Source of the DNA: Sphingobacterium deserti
GTDB lineage: Bacteria > Bacteroidota > Bacteroidia > Sphingobacteriales > Sphingobacteriaceae
Reading direction: 5' to 3'
Length of the DNA: 64,000 nucleotides
Assembly (NCBI RefSeq): GCF_000757725.1
Contig: NZ_JJMU01000010.1
Span: 62,001 to 126,000 of the forward strand
The notes below the pieces were generated by a model, which was given only the letters and a program-made list of their open reading frames with translations, was not told the origin of the DNA and did not search any database. Of this stretch, positions 43,591-51,552 are shown one piece after another. Position 1 is the first letter of the stretch, and every line of letters begins with the position of its first letter. Made by a program: the position numbers and the translations under genes.

Positions 43591-44301
43591 TTAAACTGTT
43601 GGCGTATCCGTAAATTTATACCCTACACCACGTATGGAATGAAAGAATACGGGATGTTTTTGATCAGGTTCAAAATACTTCCGGAACGTCAGGATAAAAT
43701 TATCAATCGTTCTAGTGGATGGGTAGACATCGTAATTCCAAACGGTCTCGAGAATCTGTTCACGTGAAACGGCTTCGTTTTTGCGCTCGATAAGCAATTT
43801 TAACAACATCGTTTCTTTCTTTGTTAGCGACGTTATTGTTCCATCAGCGTGATGCAATTCGTAGGAATTGAAGTATATAGTTTTGTCACCGATGCTGTAT
43901 GAATTAAATTCTTTCAGATCATCGGCTTTTAAGCCACGGCGAATCAAATTGCCTACCCGTAGAATAAGCTCTTCCAGATTAAAGGGCTTTACTAAATAGT
44001 CATCCGCACCTTTCTTAAGGCCTGTAATTCGATCCTCGCTACTGTTTTTAGCCGTTAAGAACATAATCGGAACTTCCGTGTTTTGCAGACGAATAGTTTC
44101 CGCCACCTGGAAACCGTCGATTTCCGGAATCATAACGTCCAGCACAACGAGGTTGAACCGCTCTTCTTTAAAGATGCGTAGCGCTTTTTTTCCGTCCGTA
44201 GCAGTGGTTACACGGTAACCTTCCAATTCTAGATTTAATTTGATAGCTTCCAACAAATGTTCTTCGTCTTCCACCAAAAGTATACGCTGTTTAGCTTGCA
44301 T
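43591..44301 (-). CDS. OmpR-family response regulator
   Basis: A 236-residue regulator counted from the ATG at 44301; the frame opens with TTG three codons earlier. The receiver has the acidic pair in LLVEDEEH, D55 (VVLDVMIPEIDG), T83 and K105 (LVKPF). The winged helix shows TKKETMLLKLLIERKNEAVSREQILETVW and the ending VFFHSIRGVGYKFTD. It overlaps the end of the kinase gene by 11 bp, so the pair is translationally coupled. It resembles RprY-type regulators. Targets unknown. Confidence 0.93.
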   Translation of the reverse strand: MQAKQRILLVEDEEHLLEAIKLNLELEGYRVTTATDGKKALRIFKEERFNLVVLDVMIPEIDGFQVAETIRLQNTEVPIMFLTAKNSSEDRITGLKKGADDYLVKPFNLEELILRVGNLIRRGLKADDLKEFNSYSIGDKTIYFNSYELHHADGTITSLTKKETMLLKLLIERKNEAVSREQILETVWNYDVYPSTRTIDNFILTFRKYFEPDQKHPVFFHSIRGVGYKFTDTPTV

Positions 44302-45169
44302 AGTTCTCAAATGTTACTTCAAAAATACTCCCTGATGGAGTGTTATCTTTTACCTTTATCGAGGCATTATGTTTCTGCAATACGGTCTTCACTATATACA
44401 ACCCTAAACCTGTGCCTTTAGTTTTACGTGTGGATTCATTTCCGACACGGTAAAACTTGTTAAATACGTTCTTCTTCTCCTCTTCGGGAATGCCCTGCCC
44501 ATGGTCTGCAACGGAAAAAGTGAGTTTGCCCAATTCGCTTTTCTTCAACTGGACTACAACATTCGCGCAAGGCGGCGAATACTTAATGGCATTTTCCACG
44601 AGGTTGTTGACCACGTTGGTAATTGCAAACTTATCCGCGTGGATCACCACATTTTGATCGAGCTCTGGCTTGATTACCTGCGAGCTGCAAGCGTTCTTCT
44701 GCAACCTATCGACCACGGAATTGATCACCTCCGTAAAATTAAAATCTTCTTTCGGAAGGTTAAAGCTGCGGCTTTCCAGTTTTGTTGTCAATAAGACATT
44801 TTCCACAAGATCGTCTAGGCGTTCAATATCTTTCAAAGAGTTTGTCAGGAACATCTTCTGCTGCTCGCGATCTAAATCACGCTTTAGAATGGTTTGAATA
44901 TACAGTTTTACGGAAGCCAATGGCGATTTCAATTCATGGGTTACAGAAAGCAAAAAGTTTTGTTGCTGTTGTTGCAACTTATGCTCACGGCTAAACAGCT
45001 TTTTTAGACGCATAGCCCCCCAAATGAAAATAAGCAAAAAGAAAATCCCCTCCCCTATAATCATCCCCTTGCGCTCTGGCTCATAGCTCACCAGCAAATA
45101 GCCCCACCAGCCCAGCTGCATTACAGCGTAAAACACTAGAAAATAGAATAATACAAGGGCTCTTTTCAT
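44291..45169 (-). CDS. Sensor histidine kinase
   Basis: 292 residues from the ATG at 45169, where two close membrane helices begin (MKRALVLFYFLVFYAVMQLGW and GEGIFFLLIFIWGAMRL). Upstream in-frame codons lie before the -7 element and are unlikely to be translated. The HisKA domain has H78 in SVTHELKSPLASVKLY. The HATPase domain shows NVVNNLVENAIKYS, VADHGQGIPEEE, VFNKFYRV and GTGLGLYIVK. There is almost no periplasmic domain, so sensing is within or at the membrane. It is the first gene of the operon RR-TPR-hemE. Confidence 0.9.
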   Translation of the reverse strand: MKRALVLFYFLVFYAVMQLGWWGYLLVSYEPERKGMIIGEGIFFLLIFIWGAMRLKKLFSREHKLQQQQQNFLLSVTHELKSPLASVKLYIQTILKRDLDREQQKMFLTNSLKDIERLDDLVENVLLTTKLESRSFNLPKEDFNFTEVINSVVDRLQKNACSSQVIKPELDQNVVIHADKFAITNVVNNLVENAIKYSPPCANVVVQLKKSELGKLTFSVADHGQGIPEEEKKNVFNKFYRVGNESTRKTKGTGLGLYIVKTVLQKHNASIKVKDNTPSGSIFEVTFENYAS

Positions 45170-45189
45170 GTCGTAATTATCAAACCTCA

Positions 45190-45197
45190 CAAAAGTA
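45190..45197 (-). promoter_or_regulatory. -7 promoter element (TACTTTTG) of the kinase-hemE operon
   Basis: A minus-strand TAnnTTTG match 20 bp before the kinase ATG; the start is predicted near 45183. Confidence 0.45.
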
Positions 45198-45261
45198 CGT
45201 ATTTGCAGCAGGCAATGGAAATAGTAGACTTTTTTTGACACTAATACGAAAAATCCTTTCC

Positions 45262-45269
45262 TATATTTG
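45262..45269 (+). promoter_or_regulatory. -7 promoter element (TATATTTG) of the YjjG-type gene
   Basis: It ends 3 bp before the ATG, so the mRNA may be leaderless. A TTTG at 45234-45237 is 24 bp upstream, slightly more than the usual -33 spacing. Confidence 0.4.
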
Positions 45270-45272
45270 TGC

Positions 45273-45974
45273 ATGTTTTTTGATAAGAAGGATATCTTTT
45301 TTGACCTCGACCATACCATCTGGGATTTTGACCGGAACGCGCGGGAGACGCTGCACGACCTTTACTACAAGTATAGCTTCGACCGGTTGACGGGCATGAG
45401 CGCTTCCGACACGTTTATTGAAACCTACACCCTAAACAACCACAGGCTTTGGGACTTGTACCATCATGGAAAAATCGACAAGCAAACCCTGCGCACATCA
45501 AGATTTGCCGATACCTTCACCCAGCTCGGGCTTGCTCCCTCCCTTTTTCCCTCGACCTTTGAAGAAGAATATTTAGCTATCTGTCCGACAAAAACCAATC
45601 TTTTTCCCCATGCGCACGAAACGTTGGCCTATTTACAGTCAAAATATCGCTTGCATCTTATCTCTAACGGCTTTAAGGAAGCATGCGAAATGAAATTGGC
45701 AAACAGCAAACTTGCCGACTATTTCCAGACAATCGTCATTTCAGAAAATGTAGGTGTCAACAAGCCTAACCCGGCTATATTCCATTACGCCATCAGCAAT
45801 GGTGCCGCGACTATTGATACCTCAGTCATGATCGGAGATAATCTTGATGCTGATGTCAGGGGCGCACAAAACGTAGGTATTGACGCCATATTTTTTAATG
45901 TGGTAGGCATAGAAAAGCCGGCGGATATTAAACACATGATCAGCGATCTTAAAGAATTACAGAGTTATTTTTAA
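45273..45974 (+). CDS. YjjG-family noncanonical pyrimidine nucleotidase (HAD superfamily)
   Basis: A 233-residue HAD phosphatase. Motif I is FFDLDHTIWDF, motif II LISNGF, motif III the lysine in VGVNKPNPAIF and motif IV MIGDNLDADVRGAQ. YjjG-type enzymes dephosphorylate pyrimidine nucleoside monophosphates including damaged ones, keeping them out of DNA. The start is the ATG at 45273; an in-frame TTG at 45267 lies inside the -7 element. Divergent from the kinase-hemE operon. Confidence 0.9.
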   Translation: MFFDKKDIFFDLDHTIWDFDRNARETLHDLYYKYSFDRLTGMSASDTFIETYTLNNHRLWDLYHHGKIDKQTLRTSRFADTFTQLGLAPSLFPSTFEEEYLAICPTKTNLFPHAHETLAYLQSKYRLHLISNGFKEACEMKLANSKLADYFQTIVISENVGVNKPNPAIFHYAISNGAATIDTSVMIGDNLDADVRGAQNVGIDAIFFNVVGIEKPADIKHMISDLKELQSYF

Positions 45975-46051
45975 CAGGAAGTAAAAGTTACGACGTCGTC
46001 ACAATGAGTCCTAAGTGAAACGCTGTTTATGCAAAATGAATAAACCCGCAC

Positions 46052-46099
46052 GAGCAATAAGAGCCTTTTACGTTCAGCTATTGCTCTAGATTTTCTTCG
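46052..46099 (+). terminator. Possible terminator after the YjjG-type gene
   Basis: GAGCAATA (46052-46059) pairs with TATTGCTC (46079-46086) around a 19-nt loop, followed by a T-rich stretch. It is about 80 bp after the stop, and the loop is longer than usual. Confidence 0.35.
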
Positions 46100-46795
46100 C
46101 GCATTCCTCTTTATCGTTTTCAGTGATTCTCGCCTCCCCATCGAAATTGACACGGAATTTCTTCGACTGCTGTTCGACTATTGTTCGACATGCTCCCGAA
46201 GCACCGTCGAAGCCGCCCCGAAGCTCGCCCGAAGCAGTCCCGAAGCTGTGTCGAACCAGTCCCGAACAACTCTCGAAGCGGTCTCGAAGAGCTCTCGAAG
46301 AACACTCGAAGAAAACACCAGTCCATCTACCCATTCCCGACTTTATTAGCCAAATGCATATTACCGCAATATGCGATGTTCTGGATAACGTCTACATGTT
46401 TTCCGTCCGTCAGGCGCATGCCCGTTGGAATACATCAATTTGTGATTTACGGCGCCATTCATTATCTTATAGCTACCTCCAAAAGAAATAATACATTACT
46501 CTTTACACTAATACCTCAATTCTTACGATCAACCAAATAGTATAGAAAATATATTTTAATATTAACAATATTTTTACTATATTGCTATTCAATTATAAGA
46601 TTTTTAACGCAAATAATTCATAAATAGTTTCCCAAAAAGAAACAGAGAATTGCTGGCAATTTATGGAAAGAGGTTCAATAGAATTGATCCCTTTTATTTA
46701 ACTATAAGATCGGTCAAGCGCTCGGCATTGCCAGACGAGTTGATGAAAATTTGACTTTTTAATGTATTGGTGTAAATTACTAAACATATTTTAAT
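46100..46795. other. Gene-free region carrying an 11-bp repeat array
   Basis: Frames that cross 46120-46330 exist on both strands but reflect the 11-bp repeat and have no coding character. The right part (46490-46795) is very AT-rich without a recognisable gene. It precedes the peptide cassette. Confidence 0.6.
46164..46317. repeat. Array of 14 units of exactly 11 bp with a conserved CGA(A/C) core
   Basis: CGA begins at 46164, 46175, 46186, 46197, 46208, 46219, 46230, 46241, 46252, 46263, 46274, 46285, 46296 and 46307, i.e. every 11 bp without exception. Most units start CGAAG or CGAAC (the first three CGAC) and end in a pyrimidine pair before the next core. The six bases between cores vary freely. 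The period is not a multiple of three, so a protein repeat is excluded. It is close to one turn of the DNA helix. Function unknown. Confidence 0.85.
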
Positions 46796-46933
46796 ATGAA
46801 TCGAAATAAAACGAATAGTAAGCCAAAGAAAACAACCACTTCGATCCTTTTTGTATTGGTTCTCGGATGCTTTCTAATTGCCTTGGCAAACAATTTTGAC
46901 GCTTTCTTAGCAGGTTTTAAAAGTATGTTCTAG
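46796..46933 (+). CDS. 45-residue membrane peptide A1 (cassette 1)
   Basis: ATG to TAG, 45 residues. It has a basic polar head (NRNKTNSKPKKTTTS), one hydrophobic helix (ILFVLVLGCFLIALA) and the tail NNFDAFLAGFKSMF. The frame is supported by a paralogue at 48519-48656 of identical length: 31 of 45 residues match by hand alignment, including the whole tail and NKTN head. This is strong evidence for selection on the protein. No double-glycine leader or cleavable signal is evident. Function unknown; a membrane-active or signalling peptide is possible. Confidence 0.75.
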   Translation: MNRNKTNSKPKKTTTSILFVLVLGCFLIALANNFDAFLAGFKSMF

Positions 46934-47038
46934 CGCCTTAGTAGCGCAGTGTTCATCGCAATCTCTAAGCGGAGGTGTAGAGCTTCCTGACTTTTTTAAC
47001 GGAAAAACGGATCTTACTTATTATTAGATATCTCCCAT

Positions 47039-47046
47039 TAACTTTG
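47039..47046 (+). promoter_or_regulatory. -7 promoter element (TAACTTTG) of peptide B1
   Basis: A TAnnTTTG match 80 bp before the peptide B1 ATG, between the two peptide genes of cassette 1. Confidence 0.4.
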
Positions 47047-47126
47047 CGCCGAGGCATTTTACAACCAAAAAAAATAGTATTATTCAATCTAATAAACTTA
47101 TAAACACTTAATACAAAACCATAAAT

Positions 47127-47264
47127 ATGAAAAAATCGATAAAATATTTCGAGAATAATTTAGATCGTTTATGCTTTGGGACATTAGCTATTATTTACTT
47201 GATAGATAATATCGACAGTTTTATTTCCGGCTTACGTGATGGATTTAATAGCGTCCTATTTTAA
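47127..47264 (+). CDS. 45-residue membrane peptide B1 (cassette 1)
   Basis: ATG to TAA, again exactly 45 residues: head KKSIKYFENNLDRL, hydrophobic CFGTLAIIYLI, tail DNIDSFISGLRDGFNSVLF. The tail shares the pattern N-[FI]-D-[AS]-F-x-x-G-[FL]-[KR] with peptides A1 and A2. A related, decayed copy lies at 52360-52518 and matches 17 of the first 36 residues without a gap. The next gene, a secreted protein, begins 84 bp downstream. Function unknown. Confidence 0.75.
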   Translation: MKKSIKYFENNLDRLCFGTLAIIYLIDNIDSFISGLRDGFNSVLF

Positions 47265-47348
47265 TACTTGGGAAGTAAAGTTACCATGTAGTCAATATCC
47301 TAAGACGTAAGTGACAAAACTATAATAAGTTTTCATCATTATGCTTTC

Positions 47349-48455
47349 ATGAAAAACTATCTCATCTTTCTCTTATTTCTAATCTTGGGCAAGACGCCGG
47401 CCTTTGCGCAGGTTTTATTCATTGATCAGAACACGAAAAATCCTATTACTGCGCTTAATCTTTATAACAAGGATGGAGAACTTATTGGCTTTACCGACAA
47501 CCAGGGAAAATATACAAGTACCTTAGAAAGACAAAGCGCGCCGGCATTCCCGCTTACAATCAACACACAACACCTATCCTACGAAAGTAAGTCAATCGTA
47601 TTGCAGAACTTATCCGAGCCTCAAACAATAGAGATCGTTCCTAGATCCGTCGCAATGGACGCTGTAGAAGTAGATTCGAAGCCAGCAGATGTAATCATAT
47701 TGACCGGATATTATCGGTCTTTAGAAACTTTTGATTCTAATACCAAATATTTTTCGGACGGCATAGTTGAATTTTACCTACCCCGTAATGGCAAAAAGGT
47801 GAGGTATAAATTATTAGACTATCGGATATTTCGAGATTCTATTGTGCAAAAAGACTTCGACACGAAGATGGGCAGCTATTTTAAAGTAGCAAGGCTGCCT
47901 AATCTTAGTGGCCATAAATTAATAGACCGACTAAAGCGATTCGATATAAACAAGTCGAACCCTAATAAGCTGATTATAGAAAAAGACAATAAAGAAACGG
48001 GACAAATCCTGATCTCGGAGAAAGATCAAACGTCGAGATTTCACGTCGACTTCGTTCTGCCCGATACCGCAAAATCACAGAAGATTTTCAGCTTAGAGGC
48101 AAAAACGAAAAGCGAAGTTTACCTGGAGAACTATGCATCAAGCAATTTTAATGAGTTGAGTCCATACTATCTGACGAGCCTTTATGAGCATGCCATAGGC
48201 AGCATCAAGCGAAAAACAGAATTCGGTCATATACCCTACGAAGATGTTATTCAATTTTATGTAATGGAGCGATCAGGTATAAGTGCCAGGGAGTATAAAT
48301 CACGCTCATCAAAACTGGAAAGTAATTTATACAAAACAGAAAAGAAGAGCCAATATTCGTACAAATTTTGGGAAGATCTTGAGCGCTATGCAATCCCCGA
48401 AATCAACAATGCCCTGAAATCCAAATTGGGTACTACCATGCAATTAATAGAATGA
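47349..48455 (+). CDS. Secreted protein with carboxypeptidase-regulatory-like N-terminus (cassette 1)
   Basis: 368 residues: a signal peptide ending FAQ, then a beta-sandwich of the carboxypeptidase-regulatory-like type (VLFIDQNTKNPITALNLYNKDGELIGFTDNQGKYTS, about residues 22-100), then an uncharacterised domain of about 260 residues. It is a paralogue of the protein at 48992: both have the block YFSDGIVEFYLP / YFVDGIVEHYLP near residue 135, the FWEDLERYAIPE / YWLDLDRYNIPA ending and similar length. It resembles the N-terminal part of SusC proteins but has no plug or barrel, so it probably stays periplasmic or outer-membrane-associated. Family not recognised. Confidence 0.8.
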   Translation: MKNYLIFLLFLILGKTPAFAQVLFIDQNTKNPITALNLYNKDGELIGFTDNQGKYTSTLERQSAPAFPLTINTQHLSYESKSIVLQNLSEPQTIEIVPRSVAMDAVEVDSKPADVIILTGYYRSLETFDSNTKYFSDGIVEFYLPRNGKKVRYKLLDYRIFRDSIVQKDFDTKMGSYFKVARLPNLSGHKLIDRLKRFDINKSNPNKLIIEKDNKETGQILISEKDQTSRFHVDFVLPDTAKSQKIFSLEAKTKSEVYLENYASSNFNELSPYYLTSLYEHAIGSIKRKTEFGHIPYEDVIQFYVMERSGISAREYKSRSSKLESNLYKTEKKSQYSYKFWEDLERYAIPEINNALKSKLGTTMQLIE

Positions 48456-48518
48456 TCGGAAAACAAAAACTGCAACAGTTATATAAAATCATTTTTACAC
48501 ACGCTTAACTATTTCGAT

Positions 48519-48656
48519 ATGAATCTCAATAAAACGAACAACAAGCTAGGGAAAACATCCACTTTAATACTTCCCACATTAGTTGTAGGAGGCTTTTTAA
48601 TTCCCCTGATTTACAATTTTGACGCTTTCTTCGCAGGCTTTAAAAGTATGTTTTAA
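48519..48656 (+). CDS. 45-residue membrane peptide A2 (cassette 2)
   Basis: ATG to TAA, 45 residues: head NLNKTNNKLGKTST, hydrophobic LILPTLVVGGFLIPLIY, tail NFDAFFAGFKSMF. A clear paralogue of peptide A1, with an identical tail but for one residue. The Cys25 that gives A1 a lipobox-like look is Gly here, so lipidation is not a shared property. It begins 63 bp after the stop of the first secreted protein. Confidence 0.75.
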   Translation: MNLNKTNNKLGKTSTLILPTLVVGGFLIPLIYNFDAFFAGFKSMF

Positions 48657-48834
48657 AGCCTACAGGCATATGCATGAACTGGAAATGAGCTTTCAGACCT
48701 TGAGCTGGAACCGGTTTACGTTTTCTTACTAAAAAAAACAGAAACACGATGTCTTCTCGATCTTTAGATACGCTCCGTTTCTATTTTGGCTTGCCGGAAA
48801 TCATATACTAAAAAAATAAAACTATCGACACTAT

Positions 48835-48981
48835 ATGACGAAAAAACTTAATTGCATTATATCTGAAAGGGAATGCGCTCGAAAATTTGTCAGGGGCATG
48901 GCTGCTATATCTTTCACAATAGTGATTTTGGGAGAGTTTGCAGAATGGTTCGGTCGACTTATCGGACATATATTGAAATAA
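48835..48981 (+). CDS. 48-residue membrane peptide C (cassette 2)
   Basis: ATG to TAA, 48 residues: a basic head with two Cys (KKLNCIISERECARKFVRG), a hydrophobic segment (MAAISFTIVILG) and an amphipathic tail (EFAEWFGRLIGHILK). The layout matches the other peptides but the sequence is different. Its stop is only 10 bp before the ATG of the second secreted protein, so the two are almost certainly cotranslated. Function unknown. Confidence 0.6.
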   Translation: MTKKLNCIISERECARKFVRGMAAISFTIVILGEFAEWFGRLIGHILK

Positions 48982-48991
48982 AAAATCAAGT

Positions 48992-50092
48992 ATGAAAAAC
49001 TCGATTAGTACCTTAATCTTCATATTGTTTGCATTTGCACTTTACGGGCAAGTCAGGCTACAGGATAGCCTAACCAATGAAAGTATCGTCGGCGCAAATA
49101 TCTACAGCGGCGATGGCAGTTTGTTAGGTGCCTCAGATGAAAATGGAGCAATTCATTTGGATGCATTGAAAAACAGCAAAATTGACTCTATATCGATTCA
49201 GCATATTGGGTATGAAAGTAGAGTATTGCATTTTTCTATTTTCAAAGCATCACCGGTGATCAAACTGCGCCCTCGAGAAATAGCAATCGCTGATGTCGAG
49301 GTAAATAGTAACAATCTAACTGATTATGTATGTTTAAGAACATACTTCCGGAATTACGAAACCTTTAATGGTAGCAGTAAGTATTTTGTTGATGGAATTG
49401 TTGAACATTACCTTCCGTTAACAGATAAAGAAGAGAAAATCTATCGTCGAGTTATCGGTTACCGCGTGTATGCAAACAAGAAGGTTGTGCAAGATTTTAC
49501 GGAAACTTTCGGGAAGTTACTTACTGATCCACCTAGTCTAGAGCGATTAGACAAATACCCCCAATCAAAAGATTTACCCAAGGGGTTTAAGATCATAGAA
49601 CGTGATAACATCCAAATCATCGAACGCGACGGAATTAATATGGGTTCGGTTCGAAAGACGAAGGCGGGCACCATCTATTCCCATTTGGAAAAGGTTGCCA
49701 GAGGAACCAAAGTTTCTAGAAAGTTCTTAAGTCTTCGCGGGGAACAATATCGAACATCCATTATCGAGCAATTTAAACCAACTCATGGCTTGCACATTTC
49801 GATGGACAAACTCATTAGCAAAACCGAGGCTACTGCAGGAGCAGTAAAAAGAAAAAGTAAATCGAAATTCGTCCCCATTCAAATGTTATCCGAACTGTTT
49901 GTTCTTGAACGAGGCTACCTAAGTAAAGAGGAGGTAATATCGATGAAAAGTTCATTTACAAAAAGCGTATTTCTAGAAAAGAAAAGCAATTACAAAGACA
50001 AATATTGGTTAGACCTAGATCGCTATAATATCCCAGCACTAGCTCCCGGCATAGCCAAACAACTTGGTGAAAATTTAATCTTGGTGCAGTAG
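48992..50092 (+). CDS. Secreted protein with carboxypeptidase-regulatory-like N-terminus (cassette 2)
   Basis: 366 residues: a signal peptide ending LYGQ, a regulatory-like beta-sandwich (VRLQDSLTNESIVGANIYSGDGSLLGASDENGAIHL) with HIGYESR, then the paralogue-specific domain with NYETFNGSSKYFVDGIVEHYLP. The middle part is rich in basic residues (GAVKRKSKSKFVP). No catalytic motif seen. The arrangement short peptide(s) plus secreted protein occurs twice in 3.3 kb, which makes a functional link likely. Confidence 0.8.
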   Translation: MKNSISTLIFILFAFALYGQVRLQDSLTNESIVGANIYSGDGSLLGASDENGAIHLDALKNSKIDSISIQHIGYESRVLHFSIFKASPVIKLRPREIAIADVEVNSNNLTDYVCLRTYFRNYETFNGSSKYFVDGIVEHYLPLTDKEEKIYRRVIGYRVYANKKVVQDFTETFGKLLTDPPSLERLDKYPQSKDLPKGFKIIERDNIQIIERDGINMGSVRKTKAGTIYSHLEKVARGTKVSRKFLSLRGEQYRTSIIEQFKPTHGLHISMDKLISKTEATAGAVKRKSKSKFVPIQMLSELFVLERGYLSKEEVISMKSSFTKSVFLEKKSNYKDKYWLDLDRYNIPALAPGIAKQLGENLILVQ

Positions 50093-50277
50093 GTCAAAAG
50101 TGAAGCTTTCAAAAAAGATTCTACATGACTTCCCATTTAAAAACATCCATACCCATGAATACATGTTTTTAACCGATAAAATTTAATATTTTTCAAATAA
50201 GCGGACAAATATTACATAAAACAGTATGGAAGTCATTTTTAAATTTTGTAATTTCACTTCCACTTAATACACCAACT

Positions 50278-51552
50278 ATGAACACTATTAAATCAGGCAA
50301 ACTTTTTACAGCAAGCTGTCTGGCTTTGCTAGTTACTTCTCTTTCCTTTGGGATACGTGCCGGAATGATGAATCAATTGGGCATAGATTTCCAATTGAAT
50401 GCCACACAGCTCGGAACAATTACAGCAACTGCATTTTGGGGATTCCCATTAGCTATTGTAGTAGGCGGTTTTATAGTAGATATGATCGGAATGAAGCGTT
50501 TACTGGTCATGGCATTTTTATTTCATTTAACGGGAATTGTGTTGACCATATTTGCGCAGGGATATTGGAGCCTCTTTTTCTCGACACTCTTGATTGGCAT
50601 TGCCAATGGAACAGTAGAAGCCGCATGTAACCCGCTAGTTGCTGCACTGTATCCGGAAGAAAAAACGACGCGTCTTAATTATTTCCACCTATGGTTTCCT
50701 GGCGGGATTGTGATAGGAACACTGTTGGTTACGTTGTTTGTGAATCTGGGGATAGGTTGGCAATTTCAGGTCGCTACCATGCTGATCCCAACGGTGATTT
50801 ATGGCTACCTTTTCCTAAAGCTGGATTTTCCGGTAACAGAACGCGTAGCTTCCGGCTATTCGAATGCAGATATGTACAAAGCGGTTTTTAGTCCTTTATT
50901 CTTGTTCATGTTTGTCTGTATGTTTATGACAGCAATAACGGAACTGTTCACTGGCCAATGGATCAGCCTTCTGCTGAAGAATGTGACTGATAATGCTATT
51001 TTACTATTGACAATTACAACAGGCATTATGGTAGTGGGACGTGCTTTTGCAAAACCTATTGTAAAAAAGCTAGCCCCACAGGGGGTTTTGCTTTTTTCAG
51101 CTGTTTTCGCAGCGTTGGGACTTTATCTGTTAAGCACATTATCGGGCACTTCTGTCTTTTTTGCCGCACTTATATTTGGTATTGGGGTGTGTTACTTCTG
51201 GCCTACAATGATTGGCTTTGTAGCTGAAAATATTCCTAAATCGGGAGCGCTGGGAATTAATCTTTTAGGTGGAGCTGGTATGTTTGCGGTATCTGTTTAC
51301 ACGATCTTTATGGGTAATTTTTACGATGGTTTAATCGTCAGGCATTTACCTGAAGGTGCAGATCTTCAAGAATACAGAAGTGCAGCTGAGGGCTCGGTAG
51401 AAGCTACTACGTTCGCAGCAGCCATGGATCTAGCTGGCCCTGAGGTGCTTCAAGTAACTTTGGTTCTTCCTGTTGTATTGACTTTTGCTTTCTTAGGATT
51501 GGTATGGTATATGAGGTCTGTAAAAAGATCTCAACAAAATATTGGAGTATAA
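50278..51552 (+). CDS. Major facilitator superfamily transporter (sugar/nucleoside symporter-like)
   Basis: A 424-residue inner-membrane transporter with twelve predicted helices in two bundles of six. Visible family features are FGIRAGMMNQLGIDFQL in helix 1, the loop motif GGFIVDMIGMKRLLVM between helices 2 and 3, GIANGTVEAACNPLVAALYPEEKT in helices 4-5 and GVCYFWPTMIGFVAENIPKSGALGIN in the second half. The NPLVA segment recalls the FucP-type sugar symporters. Substrate not predictable. It stands alone downstream of the peptide cassettes. Confidence 0.88.
   Translation: MNTIKSGKLFTASCLALLVTSLSFGIRAGMMNQLGIDFQLNATQLGTITATAFWGFPLAIVVGGFIVDMIGMKRLLVMAFLFHLTGIVLTIFAQGYWSLFFSTLLIGIANGTVEAACNPLVAALYPEEKTTRLNYFHLWFPGGIVIGTLLVTLFVNLGIGWQFQVATMLIPTVIYGYLFLKLDFPVTERVASGYSNADMYKAVFSPLFLFMFVCMFMTAITELFTGQWISLLLKNVTDNAILLLTITTGIMVVGRAFAKPIVKKLAPQGVLLFSAVFAALGLYLLSTLSGTSVFFAALIFGIGVCYFWPTMIGFVAENIPKSGALGINLLGGAGMFAVSVYTIFMGNFYDGLIVRHLPEGADLQEYRSAAEGSVEATTFAAAMDLAGPEVLQVTLVLPVVLTFAFLGLVWYMRSVKRSQQNIGV

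Noticed and set aside
46164..46317. CRISPR or short direct-repeat origin (iteron) array.
   Set aside because: Cores of 3-5 bp at 11-bp spacing do not fit CRISPR repeats; no replication initiator gene or DnaA-box cluster is near.
46086..46540. Open frames on both strands across the CGA repeat array (repeated Arg/Ser/Phe patterns).
   Set aside because: They exist because the 11-bp repeat contains no stop codons in several frames. The repeat period is not a multiple of three and no start, domain or plausible codon use is present.
46796..46933. Peptide A1 as a small lipoprotein (LVLGC resembles a lipobox).
   Set aside because: The close paralogue A2 has Gly at that position, so lipidation is not a conserved feature.
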